From Oscillospiraceae bacterium (GTDB taxonomy: Bacteria > Bacillota > Clostridia > Oscillospirales > Acutalibacteraceae), in assembly GCA_022650455.1 (NCBI GenBank), contig JALCPO010000003.1:1-64000 (forward strand): a stretch of DNA of 64,000 nt, given 5' to 3'. How positions within the stretch are numbered: position 1 is the first letter of the stretch; the number at the start of each line of letters is the position of its first letter. The notes beneath the pieces were generated by a model, which saw nothing but the letters and a program-made list of their open reading frames with translations, was not told the origin of the DNA and ran no database searches. The translations under genes were made by a program, and so were the position numbers. Shown here piece after piece: positions 17,823 to 26,287 of the stretch.

Positions 17823-20153
17823 TCAGCCGATCCGGCTCAGCATCAGCGCCAGAACGGTAATGTCGTCGTCATGGCCGTCCCCGCGGCGGGCAATGGCGTG
17901 GGAGACGAGGGACTCGGCCAGCTCCTGCGGAAGCTTGCCGTTCCACTGCTCGATCTCCTCGCAGACCCAGTCGCTCCCGGAGCTGAGCGCCCCGTCGGAA
18001 AGCATGACGAGCAGGTCGCCGTCCCCAATGGAATCCGAGGACCGGGCGAACTGGGTCTCGTTCAGGATGCCGATGGGCAGGCCGGGCATGTCCATCACGA
18101 CGGCGCGGCCGTTCTTGCGGAGGATGGCCGCCGGCGCGCCCGCCTTCAGAAGCTCCACCTCCCCGCTGTAAAGGTCGAGCGCGGCGATGTCCATGGTGGA
18201 AAGCGACTCGTCCCCGGACTTGGCCAGCAGGGCGGAGTTCACGATTTTGAGCGCCGCGTCGAAGCCGATGCCCGCCTTGACGAGCCGCTCCATGATTCCG
18301 CACGCCATGGCGCCGTCCACCGCCGCGCGGCCGCCGGTGCCCATCCCGTCGCTGATGATGGCGATCTGCCGCCCGTTGCCGTCCGGGAAGCTCGTCCAGC
18401 TGTCCCCGCAGAGGCTGCCGCCCCCGCAGACATGCTGGGTGCAGCCGGTCCGGACCCGGTAAAGGGGCTGCTCGTTCATCCGGATGCGGCACTTGCCGCC
18501 CGCCGTGCTGATGCAGGGCGCTTCGAACTTTTTGCCGCAGACGCGCGAAATCTCGCCGGCCAGCTGCGCCCGGTTCAGGCGGACGCACTCCGCGGGCGCG
18601 GCCACGGCTTCCACGGACATGCGGCCGAAGCGGTCGATCCGGCAGCTCACGTCGAGGGGGCGGGTCCCGGCAAGGCGCAGGACCTCTTCCACCCGCTGCG
18701 CCGCCGTGAGGTCGAAGCGGTCGTACATCTCCAGCTCGGCGGACATGTCCTCCAGCATCCTGCCAACCGTGGTGAACTGCCCGGCGACCACGTCGCGCAC
18801 CTGCTGGGCGCGGCTTTCCGCGGCTTCCAGCACGGCGAACTCCGCATAGCCCCGGTTCACGGAATCCAGGATCTGGTTCAGGCGGCTGCAGTGGGACCGG
18901 AACTGGGAGCAGAAGTCGTCCCGCTCCACCCGGCCCTTCGCCCTCAGCTTGTCCGTCAGGTCGTTGAACGCGCCCATGGTCCCGCCGTAGCCGCGCTCCC
19001 AACAGTATCCCTTCAGGCCGCAGGTGGCGCAGACCTCCCCGCTCACCCTGCGGTAGACCCCGTTAATGTCCGGGGCGCAGGTCTGCGCAAGCTTCCGCGA
19101 AACCTCTTCCACGGATTCCGACACGCTGTCCAGCGCCTTCGCCGCGTAGTCCAGCTTCATGACGACCGAGCGCCGGAAGCCCTCGGCGCGGTCCGCGTCG
19201 TCGCCGCGCGAAAAAAGGCCGATGAAAGAGCCGCCCGCCTTCGGGGGGATAATCAGATAGATCACCGTGGCGGCGGCGACCTCGTAAAGGCCGCTGACGA
19301 CGTTTTTCTGGCTGCCGACCTGCAGGGACGCCACCCCGTTGGAAACCACGAACGCCGCCGCGGATGCGAGCCGCCCGAGCGGCGAGAACAGCCCGGCCGT
19401 CAGCCCCCCGAGCGCATAGGCGCCGGAAAGGTAGTTCAGCCCGGATGTGGAAAGGCTGAACACCAGCCCCGCGGCCGTGCCCGCGACGCTGCCCCCCGCG
19501 ACGCCCCCGTAGCGCGCCGCGAACAGGATGGCGATCACCGCCAGAATTCTCCCCACGGAAACGCCGCCGATGCTCAGTCCGGAAAAGGACAGCAGAAAAA
19601 TCCCGGCCGAAAACGCGCCGCAGGCCGCCTCCTGCGCGCTCCACTCACCCGCGCCGCGCCCCGAGCGGACGGCCGAAAGCGTGCGCCGGAAGAAATACGC
19701 CGCGCAGCCTGCCAGCAGGGACTCCGCCAGGTACATCATCGCGGTGGAGAAGCCCGAGCCGTTCACCGCCACAATGGCGGCCGAGGTGACCAGGAGCGGC
19801 AGGCAGGCGGCCGCCGGGGCAAAAATCGGGTGCATGCGCAGCCGGACCAGGTCGTTCAGCGTCCAGCGGATGGCGCCCGCCGCCAGAAGCGCCGCAAGGT
19901 AATGGACCGGAACCGAGGCCGCCGACGGAAGCAGATACCCCGCCGCGCCCCCCAGCACGGCGCTCAGCAGGCCGGAATACGGCACGGCGGCCACCGCGGC
20001 CACCGCGAAAGGGGCGTACTGCCCGAAAACAATGCCCCGCGAACAGAGAAGAACGGCGGCAAAAACGGCAAGCTGCCGGGCCGCGGCTTTCGCCGGGCGG
20101 GCGGCCGCCTGGGAAAAACGGACCCGCTTTGTTTTGACAACCATCACTTTCAC
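17823..20153 (-). CDS. spoIIE: Stage II sporulation protein E (PP2C-type phosphatase)
   Basis: Multi-TM N-terminus; C-terminal PP2C motifs (AIISDGMGTGGRAAVDG, STMDIAALDLYSGEVELLKAGAPA, LLVMLSDGALSSG, DDDITVLALML). Confidence 0.92.
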   Translation of the reverse strand: MKVMVVKTKRVRFSQAAARPAKAAARQLAVFAAVLLCSRGIVFGQYAPFAVAAVAAVPYSGLLSAVLGGAAGYLLPSAASVPVHYLAALLAAGAIRWTLNDLVRLRMHPIFAPAAACLPLLVTSAAIVAVNGSGFSTAMMYLAESLLAGCAAYFFRRTLSAVRSGRGAGEWSAQEAACGAFSAGIFLLSFSGLSIGGVSVGRILAVIAILFAARYGGVAGGSVAGTAAGLVFSLSTSGLNYLSGAYALGGLTAGLFSPLGRLASAAAFVVSNGVASLQVGSQKNVVSGLYEVAAATVIYLIIPPKAGGSFIGLFSRGDDADRAEGFRRSVVMKLDYAAKALDSVSESVEEVSRKLAQTCAPDINGVYRRVSGEVCATCGLKGYCWERGYGGTMGAFNDLTDKLRAKGRVERDDFCSQFRSHCSRLNQILDSVNRGYAEFAVLEAAESRAQQVRDVVAGQFTTVGRMLEDMSAELEMYDRFDLTAAQRVEEVLRLAGTRPLDVSCRIDRFGRMSVEAVAAPAECVRLNRAQLAGEISRVCGKKFEAPCISTAGGKCRIRMNEQPLYRVRTGCTQHVCGGGSLCGDSWTSFPDGNGRQIAIISDGMGTGGRAAVDGAMACGIMERLVKAGIGFDAALKIVNSALLAKSGDESLSTMDIAALDLYSGEVELLKAGAPAAILRKNGRAVVMDMPGLPIGILNETQFARSSDSIGDGDLLVMLSDGALSSGSDWVCEEIEQWNGKLPQELAESLVSHAIARRGDGHDDDITVLALMLSRIG

Positions 20154-20198
20154 TCACATCCATTTAATTTACCGTTTGTCCATAATTTTCCTTTCTCT

Positions 20199-20231
20199 AT
20201 TATACGATCGGTATACCGTGTTTCTTGTCAT
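20199..20231 (-). promoter_or_regulatory. Candidate Spo0A-type spoIIE promoter (ATGACA-N21-TATAAT)
   Basis: Minus strand: -10 at 20199-20204, -35-like at 20226-20231, 21-bp spacer. Confidence 0.5.
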
Positions 20232-20390
20232 AACATGATGTAATTTTTGGGCAGTTCCGCTCGAAACGGCAGGGATGCCAAACTTATTCCGCTTTTTCCT
20301 GTTCACGGGGCGGATTCTGTGCTACAATAAAATTCATAAAAATGCAGGGCCTACCACCGGCCCGGGCAGGCCAGGGAGGGCGATCCGAAA

Positions 20391-21581
20391 ATGAATTACA
20401 AGTTTTCCGAGCGCGTGCAGGCGCTGAAACCTTCGGCAATCCGGGAAATCTTCAAATACGCGGCCGACCCCTCCGTCGTTTCGCTCTCCGCGGGGAACCC
20501 GGCACCGGAAGCTTTCCCCGTGAGGGAGATTGCGGAGATCTCCGCGGAAATCTTAAAAGAACGGCCCATCGAGGCCCTTCAGTACAGCGTGACGGAAGGC
20601 TACGCCCCGCTGCGCGGCTACCTGAAAGACTACCTGAAGAGCCGGCACAACATCGGCCGCGATTTCGACGGCATCCTGATTACGAGCGGGGCGCAGCAGG
20701 TGATGGACCTGCTGACGAAGTCCCTGCTGAACGAAGGGGAAACCGTCCTGTGCGAGGCGCCGAGCTTCATCGGCTCGCTGAATACCTTCCGCTCCTACCG
20801 CGCGCACCTGCGCGGCGTCCCGATGGACCCGGACGGCATGAACCTGGACGCGCTGGAGCAGGCGCTGAAGGAAGAGAAAAACGTCAAGTATATCTATACG
20901 ATCCCGAATTTCCAGAACCCGACGGGCATCACCATGAGCGCCGAAAAGCGCCGGCGGCTGTACGCGCTCGCGAAGCGGTACGGCGTGCTGATCCTGGAGG
21001 ACAACCCGTACGGCGACATCCGGTTCGCCGGGAAGCACATCGAGGCCGTCAAATCGCTGGACGAGGACGGGATCGTCGTCTACGCGGGCACGTTTTCCAA
21101 GGTCATTTCGCCCGGGATGCGCGTCGGCTACTGCGTCGCGCCGAAGGAGATCATCCAGAAGATGGTCGTCTGCAAACAGGGCGAGGACGTCCACACCAAC
21201 ATCTGGAGCCAGATGGTCTGCTACGAGCTGATGGCGCACCGCGATTTCGACGCCCACCTGCGGCGGCTGCGGGAAATCTACCGCAAAAAATCGAAGGTGG
21301 CGTCGGACGCGCTCGACCGCTTCCTCAAGCCGAAAATCACCTACCTGCCGATCGAGGGCGGCCTGTTTTTCTGGTGCACCCTGCCGGAAGGCGCGGACAT
21401 GCCGGATTTCTGCCGCCAGGCGGTGCTGCGGAAGGTCTGCGTGGTGCCCGGCAACGCGTTCCTGACGGACGAAGCGCAGCCCTGTTCGTCTTTCCGCATC
21501 AACTACACCACCCCCGCCGACAAGGACCTCGTCCGGGGGATCGAAATTCTCGGGAGCCTCGCCCGCGACGTGATTCCGTAA
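20391..21581 (+). CDS. PLP-dependent aminotransferase (2-aminoadipate/MocR-type class I)
   Basis: ISLSAGNPAPEAFP-type N-terminus, TSGAQQVMDLL, PNFQNPTGITMS, YAGTFSKVISPGMRVGY. Confidence 0.92.
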   Translation: MNYKFSERVQALKPSAIREIFKYAADPSVVSLSAGNPAPEAFPVREIAEISAEILKERPIEALQYSVTEGYAPLRGYLKDYLKSRHNIGRDFDGILITSGAQQVMDLLTKSLLNEGETVLCEAPSFIGSLNTFRSYRAHLRGVPMDPDGMNLDALEQALKEEKNVKYIYTIPNFQNPTGITMSAEKRRRLYALAKRYGVLILEDNPYGDIRFAGKHIEAVKSLDEDGIVVYAGTFSKVISPGMRVGYCVAPKEIIQKMVVCKQGEDVHTNIWSQMVCYELMAHRDFDAHLRRLREIYRKKSKVASDALDRFLKPKITYLPIEGGLFFWCTLPEGADMPDFCRQAVLRKVCVVPGNAFLTDEAQPCSSFRINYTTPADKDLVRGIEILGSLARDVIP

Positions 21582-21642
21582 AAAATATTCCCGCGCCGCT
21601 CCCCGTGCGGGGCGCCTGGATGGAAAGAATGGAGAATCAACT

Positions 21643-22665
21643 ATGGAACCTGCAAAAACCGAAGAGCCCCAAAAAGTAATTTTCAGCGCCATCCAGCCGA
21701 GCGGAACCATCACGCTCGGCAACTACCTCGGCGCGCTGAAAAACTGGATCAGCCTGCAGGACGAATACGACTGCATCTACGCGCTGGCCGACCTGCACAC
21801 CATCACCGTCCGGCAGGATCCGGCGGCATTCCGGCGCCACACGCTGGAAGCCTACGCCCTGCTGCTCGCCTGCGGGATCGACCCGAAAAAGAGCCTGTTC
21901 TTCATCCAGAGCCACGTGCCCACCCACGCCCAGCTTGCCTGGGTTCTGGACTGCTACACCCAGTTCGGGGAACTGCAGCGCATGACGCAGTTCAAGGATA
22001 AATCCGCCAAGCACCCGGACAACATCAACGCCGGGCTGTTCACCTACCCCCCGCTGATGGCGGCGGACATCCTTCTGTACCAGACCGACCTCGTCCCCGT
22101 CGGCGTGGACCAGAAGCAGCACCTGGAGCTGACCCGCAACATCGCCGAGCGCTTCAACGGCATCTACGGCCCGACCTTCAAGCTGCCGGACGCCTACATC
22201 CCGAAAAACGGCGCGAAGATCATGTCCCTGCAGGATCCGACCAAAAAGATGAGCAAATCCGACGAAAACGCGAACGCCTCCATCGCCGTGCTGGACAAAC
22301 CGGAGGACATCATGCGCAAATTCCGGCGCGCCGTGACGGACAGCGAAGCCTGCGTACGCTATGCCGAGGGCAAGGACGGCGTGAACAACCTGATGGGCAT
22401 CTACTCCTGCGTGACCGGAAAAACGAACGCGCAGACCGAAGCGGAATTCGCCGGAAAGGGCTACGGCGATTTCAAGGCCGCCGTCGGCGAGGCCGTGGCG
22501 GAGCATCTGCGCCCCATCCGGGAAAGGTACGCCGACTACATCAGGAACCGGGATTATCTGGAACAGTGCTGGGGCGAGGGCGCGCGGAAAGCATACGCGA
22601 TCTCCATCCGGACGCTGCGCAAGGTCATGAAAAAGATCGGCTTCGTCCCCCCGAAGCCGATGTGA
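21643..22665 (+). CDS. trpS: Tryptophan--tRNA ligase
   Basis: SAIQPSGTITLGNYLGALKNW, QSHVPTHAQLAW, PTKKMSKSDEN. Confidence 0.97.
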   Translation: MEPAKTEEPQKVIFSAIQPSGTITLGNYLGALKNWISLQDEYDCIYALADLHTITVRQDPAAFRRHTLEAYALLLACGIDPKKSLFFIQSHVPTHAQLAWVLDCYTQFGELQRMTQFKDKSAKHPDNINAGLFTYPPLMAADILLYQTDLVPVGVDQKQHLELTRNIAERFNGIYGPTFKLPDAYIPKNGAKIMSLQDPTKKMSKSDENANASIAVLDKPEDIMRKFRRAVTDSEACVRYAEGKDGVNNLMGIYSCVTGKTNAQTEAEFAGKGYGDFKAAVGEAVAEHLRPIRERYADYIRNRDYLEQCWGEGARKAYAISIRTLRKVMKKIGFVPPKPM

Positions 22666-22685
22666 GCGCAGCGGCCTTTCCCGTA

Positions 22686-22711
22686 AAGCAGGCGTTTTCG
22701 CCTGCTTTTTT
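22686..22711 (+). terminator. Terminator after trpS
   Basis: AAGCAGGCG-tttt-CGCCTGCTT plus TTTT. Confidence 0.9.
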
Positions 22712-22783
22712 GTTTCGGTGAAAATCCGACACAATTCGGCACCATCCCCGCATTTTCTGATACCATAATTATGGTGAATCAGA

Positions 22784-23677
22784 ATGATGCAAACGAACCG
22801 AAAAAAGCGGATTGTGCTGTACGGCCTGCTTCTCCTGCTGTTTTTATGCGCCGTTCCGGCCGTTTCCCATGCCGCCGGGCAGCAAAGCGCTCTGCCGGAG
22901 CCGATGGGGACCATGGACGTGCCGCCCGGGACCACCGTGGCATCCCTGCGGGCGATGCTCGGCATACCGGGCACCGGCGAAACCCTCGCGGTATGGAAGG
23001 CGGACGGCAGCGTGCGGGAAAGCGGCCCGGTGGAAACGGGGGATCTGTTTGTCCTGACCGGCGCGCGGGGCTCGGTCGACGACTGCGAAACCATCCGGGT
23101 CGCCGGCTCCGAGCCCGGCTCTTCCCTTCCGGAATCCGAAAAGCCGCCGGACGGGAGCACGTCCTCTCTGCCGGATTCTTCCCTGCCGGAACCGGATGTT
23201 TCGTCCGGCGCGCCCGCGGTGCCGCAGAGCGGGGAGCCCTCGCCGTCTTCCCCGCCCGCGTCTTCCGGCAGCCGGGACGGCGTGGTTTCCGTCTTCGCGG
23301 AGCCGGTGACGGTCGCTGCCCTGCAGGCGACGCTCGACGCGCAGGGAAGCGCGGACGCGGACCGGGCCGTCGTAACTTCCGCCGACGGCGTCCGCCGGGA
23401 AAGCGGCTACGTCTGCACGGGCGACCACATCACCGTGCTGGACAAAAGCGGCGAAACGTCCGGCACGGCGACGGCCGTGGTCCTGGGCGACCTGACGCGG
23501 TGCGGCGGGCCCACGCGGGACGGATGCGGCCTGCTGTACAATTACCTGACGAACCGTTCCGGCCTGGACGCCGACCTGCGGAACGCGGCGGACATGAACC
23601 GGGACGGATGCGTGGACACGGCGGACCTTCTCTCCTTGAAAAAGAAACTGGACGGCTCCGATTTGACCAAATCGTAA
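22784..23677 (+). CDS. Secreted protein with Ser/Pro-rich linker and C-terminal dockerin-like Ca-binding repeat
   Basis: Signal peptide; C-terminal DMNRDGCVDTADLLSLKKKL. Confidence 0.65.
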   Translation: MMQTNRKKRIVLYGLLLLLFLCAVPAVSHAAGQQSALPEPMGTMDVPPGTTVASLRAMLGIPGTGETLAVWKADGSVRESGPVETGDLFVLTGARGSVDDCETIRVAGSEPGSSLPESEKPPDGSTSSLPDSSLPEPDVSSGAPAVPQSGEPSPSSPPASSGSRDGVVSVFAEPVTVAALQATLDAQGSADADRAVVTSADGVRRESGYVCTGDHITVLDKSGETSGTATAVVLGDLTRCGGPTRDGCGLLYNYLTNRSGLDADLRNAADMNRDGCVDTADLLSLKKKLDGSDLTKS

Positions 23678-23691
23678 AATCGAAATATAAT
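23663..23691 (+). promoter_or_regulatory. Predicted promoter (TTGACC-N17-TATAAT)
   Basis: TTGACC 23663-23668 inside the preceding gene; TATAAT 23686-23691. Confidence 0.65.
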
Positions 23692-23734
23692 AGATCGAAT
23701 ACCGGAAAGTAAAAATAAGGAGAGTCTGCCGATT

Positions 23735-24403
23735 ATGTTTGAACCTGCCCTTGTAAAAAATCTCTACGATCTGACGCATACCGCCGCCCGGCCGCTGCTG
23801 GAACGGGTCGGCTACCCGTGGGAGGCGCTTCCGGAAATCGGGGAATTCATCCGCAAGCTCGGCGCCTCGCTTTCCCCGGACGAATACGAACGCCGCGGCG
23901 AGGACGTCTGGGTGGCGAAATCCGCAAAAGTATTCGATTCCGCCTACCTGCACGGCCCCTGCATCATCGGCCCGGACACCGAAGTCCGCCAGTGCGCCTT
24001 CGTGCGCGGGAAGGCCCTGGTCGGCGCCGGCTGTGTGGTGGGGAACTCCGCGGAGCTGAAAAACGTGATTCTGTTCGACAACGTTCAGGTTCCGCACTAC
24101 AACTATGTGGGCGACTCCATTCTCGGGTTCAAGGCCCACATGGGCGCCGGCTCCATCACGTCGAACGTCAAGTCCGACAAAACGCCCGTCACCGTCCGCA
24201 CCGGCGCGGGAAGGCTGGAAACCGGCCTGAAAAAAATGGGCGCCATGCTGGGCGACCACGTGGAAGTCGGGTGCAACTCCGTGCTGAACCCGGGCACCGT
24301 GGTCGGAAGGAACACCAACATTTATCCGCTCTCGATGGTCCGCGGATTCGTCGCCGCGGACAGCATCTTCAAACGGCCCGGCGAAATCGTGGAAAAGCGC
24401 TGA
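23735..24403 (+). CDS. GlmU-like left-handed beta-helix nucleotidyltransferase/acyltransferase-related protein
   Basis: Hexapeptide repeats; LHGPCIIGPDTEVRQCAFVRGKALVG, GAGSITSNVKSDKTPVTV. Confidence 0.8.
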   Translation: MFEPALVKNLYDLTHTAARPLLERVGYPWEALPEIGEFIRKLGASLSPDEYERRGEDVWVAKSAKVFDSAYLHGPCIIGPDTEVRQCAFVRGKALVGAGCVVGNSAELKNVILFDNVQVPHYNYVGDSILGFKAHMGAGSITSNVKSDKTPVTVRTGAGRLETGLKKMGAMLGDHVEVGCNSVLNPGTVVGRNTNIYPLSMVRGFVAADSIFKRPGEIVEKR

Positions 24404-24448
24404 GCGGCTCCTCTTCCGCAGGGCGGCTCAGCGCCGGAAAATTTTCAG

Positions 24449-24477
24449 GCGGCCCGGCGTTTGCCCGGGCCGCTTTT
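24449..24477 (+). terminator. Rho-independent terminator
   Basis: GCGGCCCGG-loop-CCGGGCCGC followed by TTTT. Confidence 0.8.
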
Positions 24478-24613
24478 CCGTTCCCGGCCGCGCGGCGCGC
24501 GGATCGATTCCCCAAAAAGAGGGAACCCTACCGGCGGACCGGAAAACGTTGATTTGCAATCTCCGCCGTTTCCGGTATAATGGAAAGCGGACAAACGGAA
24601 AGGAGGATTTTAT

Positions 24614-26287
24614 TTGGACCTCTCATCGCTGTCGTCGGATTTTATTTCCGTTTTGCTCTTTGTTTTCCGAATTGCCGTACCGATCCTCTGCACCGTCGTG
24701 GCCTGCCGCTGTTTCACTTCCATGCGGCTCGGGAAACGGCGGGAAGAGCCTGTGGTCGTTTTGGAAGATATGGCAACGCATAAGGTCATCCCGGTGCTGT
24801 ACTGGGAAAACTCCCTCGGCCGGAGCCGCAGCTGCGACGTGGTGCTGCAGGATCCGACCGCAAGCCGCGCGCACGCGGTGCTGATGCGCCGGGAAAGCGG
24901 CTGGCTGATTACGGACACCAACTCGAAGGCCGGAACCTTCGTCAACGGAAAAAAAGTGAAGGAAAAGGCACCCGTCCTGCCGGGCGATGTCATCGCGATG
25001 GGCTCCACCGCGCTGATGCTCAAGCGCACGAGCGAGGTGGCCGCGCTGCCCCCGCAGCCTCCCACGCGGCGGGCCGCGCCCCCTTCCGGGCTGATGGCCA
25101 CCGTCATGCTCACGCAGATCCTGCTCGGCCTGCAGCTGTGTCTCGCGTCCGGGAAGATCAGCGCCGCGCCGCTCGTCCCCCTCGGAATTCTGATGCTGGT
25201 GGAATGGGCGCTGTACCTCTACTCCATCAAAATTCTGCATCACGTCAGCTTCGAGCTGGAAACGATCGCCTTCCTGCTCTGCGGCATCGGCCTGGCCATG
25301 CAGGCCGGGACGAACTTAAAAAACACCTACACCCAGCTTGCGGCGATCGTCATCGGCGTGCTCTTTTTCCGGTTCATGATCTGGTTCCTCGGGGACATGG
25401 ACCGGGTGATGCGCTGGCGCGTGAAGATCGGGATTCTGGCGGTGCTGCTGTTCGCCGCGAACCTGCTGCTGGCGCGGGAGCGCAACGGCGCGCGCAACTG
25501 GATCGTCCTCGGGCCGGTCACGGTGCAGCCTTCCGAATTCATCAAAATCGCCTTTATCATCGTCGGCACGTCCACGCTGGACCGGCTGCAGACCTATAAA
25601 AACCTGACGGGGTTCATCGGCTTTTCCGCCATATGCATGGGCGCGCTGTTCTTTATGCGGGATTTCGGCTCGGCCTGCATCTTTTTCGTGACGTTCCTGA
25701 TCATCGCGTTCATGCGCTCCGGCAGCGTGCGCACCATCTCGCTGGCATGCGCCGTGGCGGGGTTCGGCGCTTTCCTGATCCTGAAAATCAAGCCCTACGT
25801 GGCGCAGCGCTTCGACGTCTGGCGGCACGTCTGGGAACACCCGGGGGACGCGGGCTACCAGCAGGTGCGCGTGCTCAGCTACGCCGCATCCGGCGGGCTG
25901 TTCGGGGTCGGGCTCGGAAAGGGCTGCCTGAAGAGCGTGTTTGCTTCCACCAGCGATCTCGCGTTCGGCATGCTCTGTGAGGAAATGGGCCTGGTCCTGG
26001 CGGTCACCGTGATCCTGATCCTCGCGTTCCTGGCGCTTTATGCCCGGTCCGACGCGACCCGGAGCCGCTCCACGCTGTACTCCATTTCGGCGTGCGCGGC
26101 CGGGGGGCTTCTGCTGTTCCAGGCGTGCCTGAACGTTTTCGGCGCGACCGACGTGCTCCCCATGACGGGCGTCACGCTTCCGTTCGTCAGCCTGGGCGGC
26201 TCCAGCATGGTCGCCGTCTGGGGGCTGCTCGCCTTCATCAAGGCAAGCGATGAGCGCACTTACGCGGCAAGGAGGCGGAGAAGATGA
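24614..26287 (+). CDS. FHA domain-FtsW/RodA/SpoVE fusion (SEDS protein)
   Basis: N-terminal TM then FHA (LGRSRSCDVVLQDPTASRAHAVLMR), then SEDS (GARNWIVLGPVTVQPSEFIKIAFII, MTGVTLPFVSLGGSSMVAVWGLLA). TTG start with AAAGGAGG. Confidence 0.92.
   Translation: MDLSSLSSDFISVLLFVFRIAVPILCTVVACRCFTSMRLGKRREEPVVVLEDMATHKVIPVLYWENSLGRSRSCDVVLQDPTASRAHAVLMRRESGWLITDTNSKAGTFVNGKKVKEKAPVLPGDVIAMGSTALMLKRTSEVAALPPQPPTRRAAPPSGLMATVMLTQILLGLQLCLASGKISAAPLVPLGILMLVEWALYLYSIKILHHVSFELETIAFLLCGIGLAMQAGTNLKNTYTQLAAIVIGVLFFRFMIWFLGDMDRVMRWRVKIGILAVLLFAANLLLARERNGARNWIVLGPVTVQPSEFIKIAFIIVGTSTLDRLQTYKNLTGFIGFSAICMGALFFMRDFGSACIFFVTFLIIAFMRSGSVRTISLACAVAGFGAFLILKIKPYVAQRFDVWRHVWEHPGDAGYQQVRVLSYAASGGLFGVGLGKGCLKSVFASTSDLAFGMLCEEMGLVLAVTVILILAFLALYARSDATRSRSTLYSISACAAGGLLLFQACLNVFGATDVLPMTGVTLPFVSLGGSSMVAVWGLLAFIKASDERTYAARRRRR

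Noticed and set aside
17703-20243. 846-aa plus-strand ORF antisense to spoIIE
   Set aside because: Low-complexity Arg/Ala/Gly/His translation with no recognisable motif; spoIIE is clearly on the minus strand.
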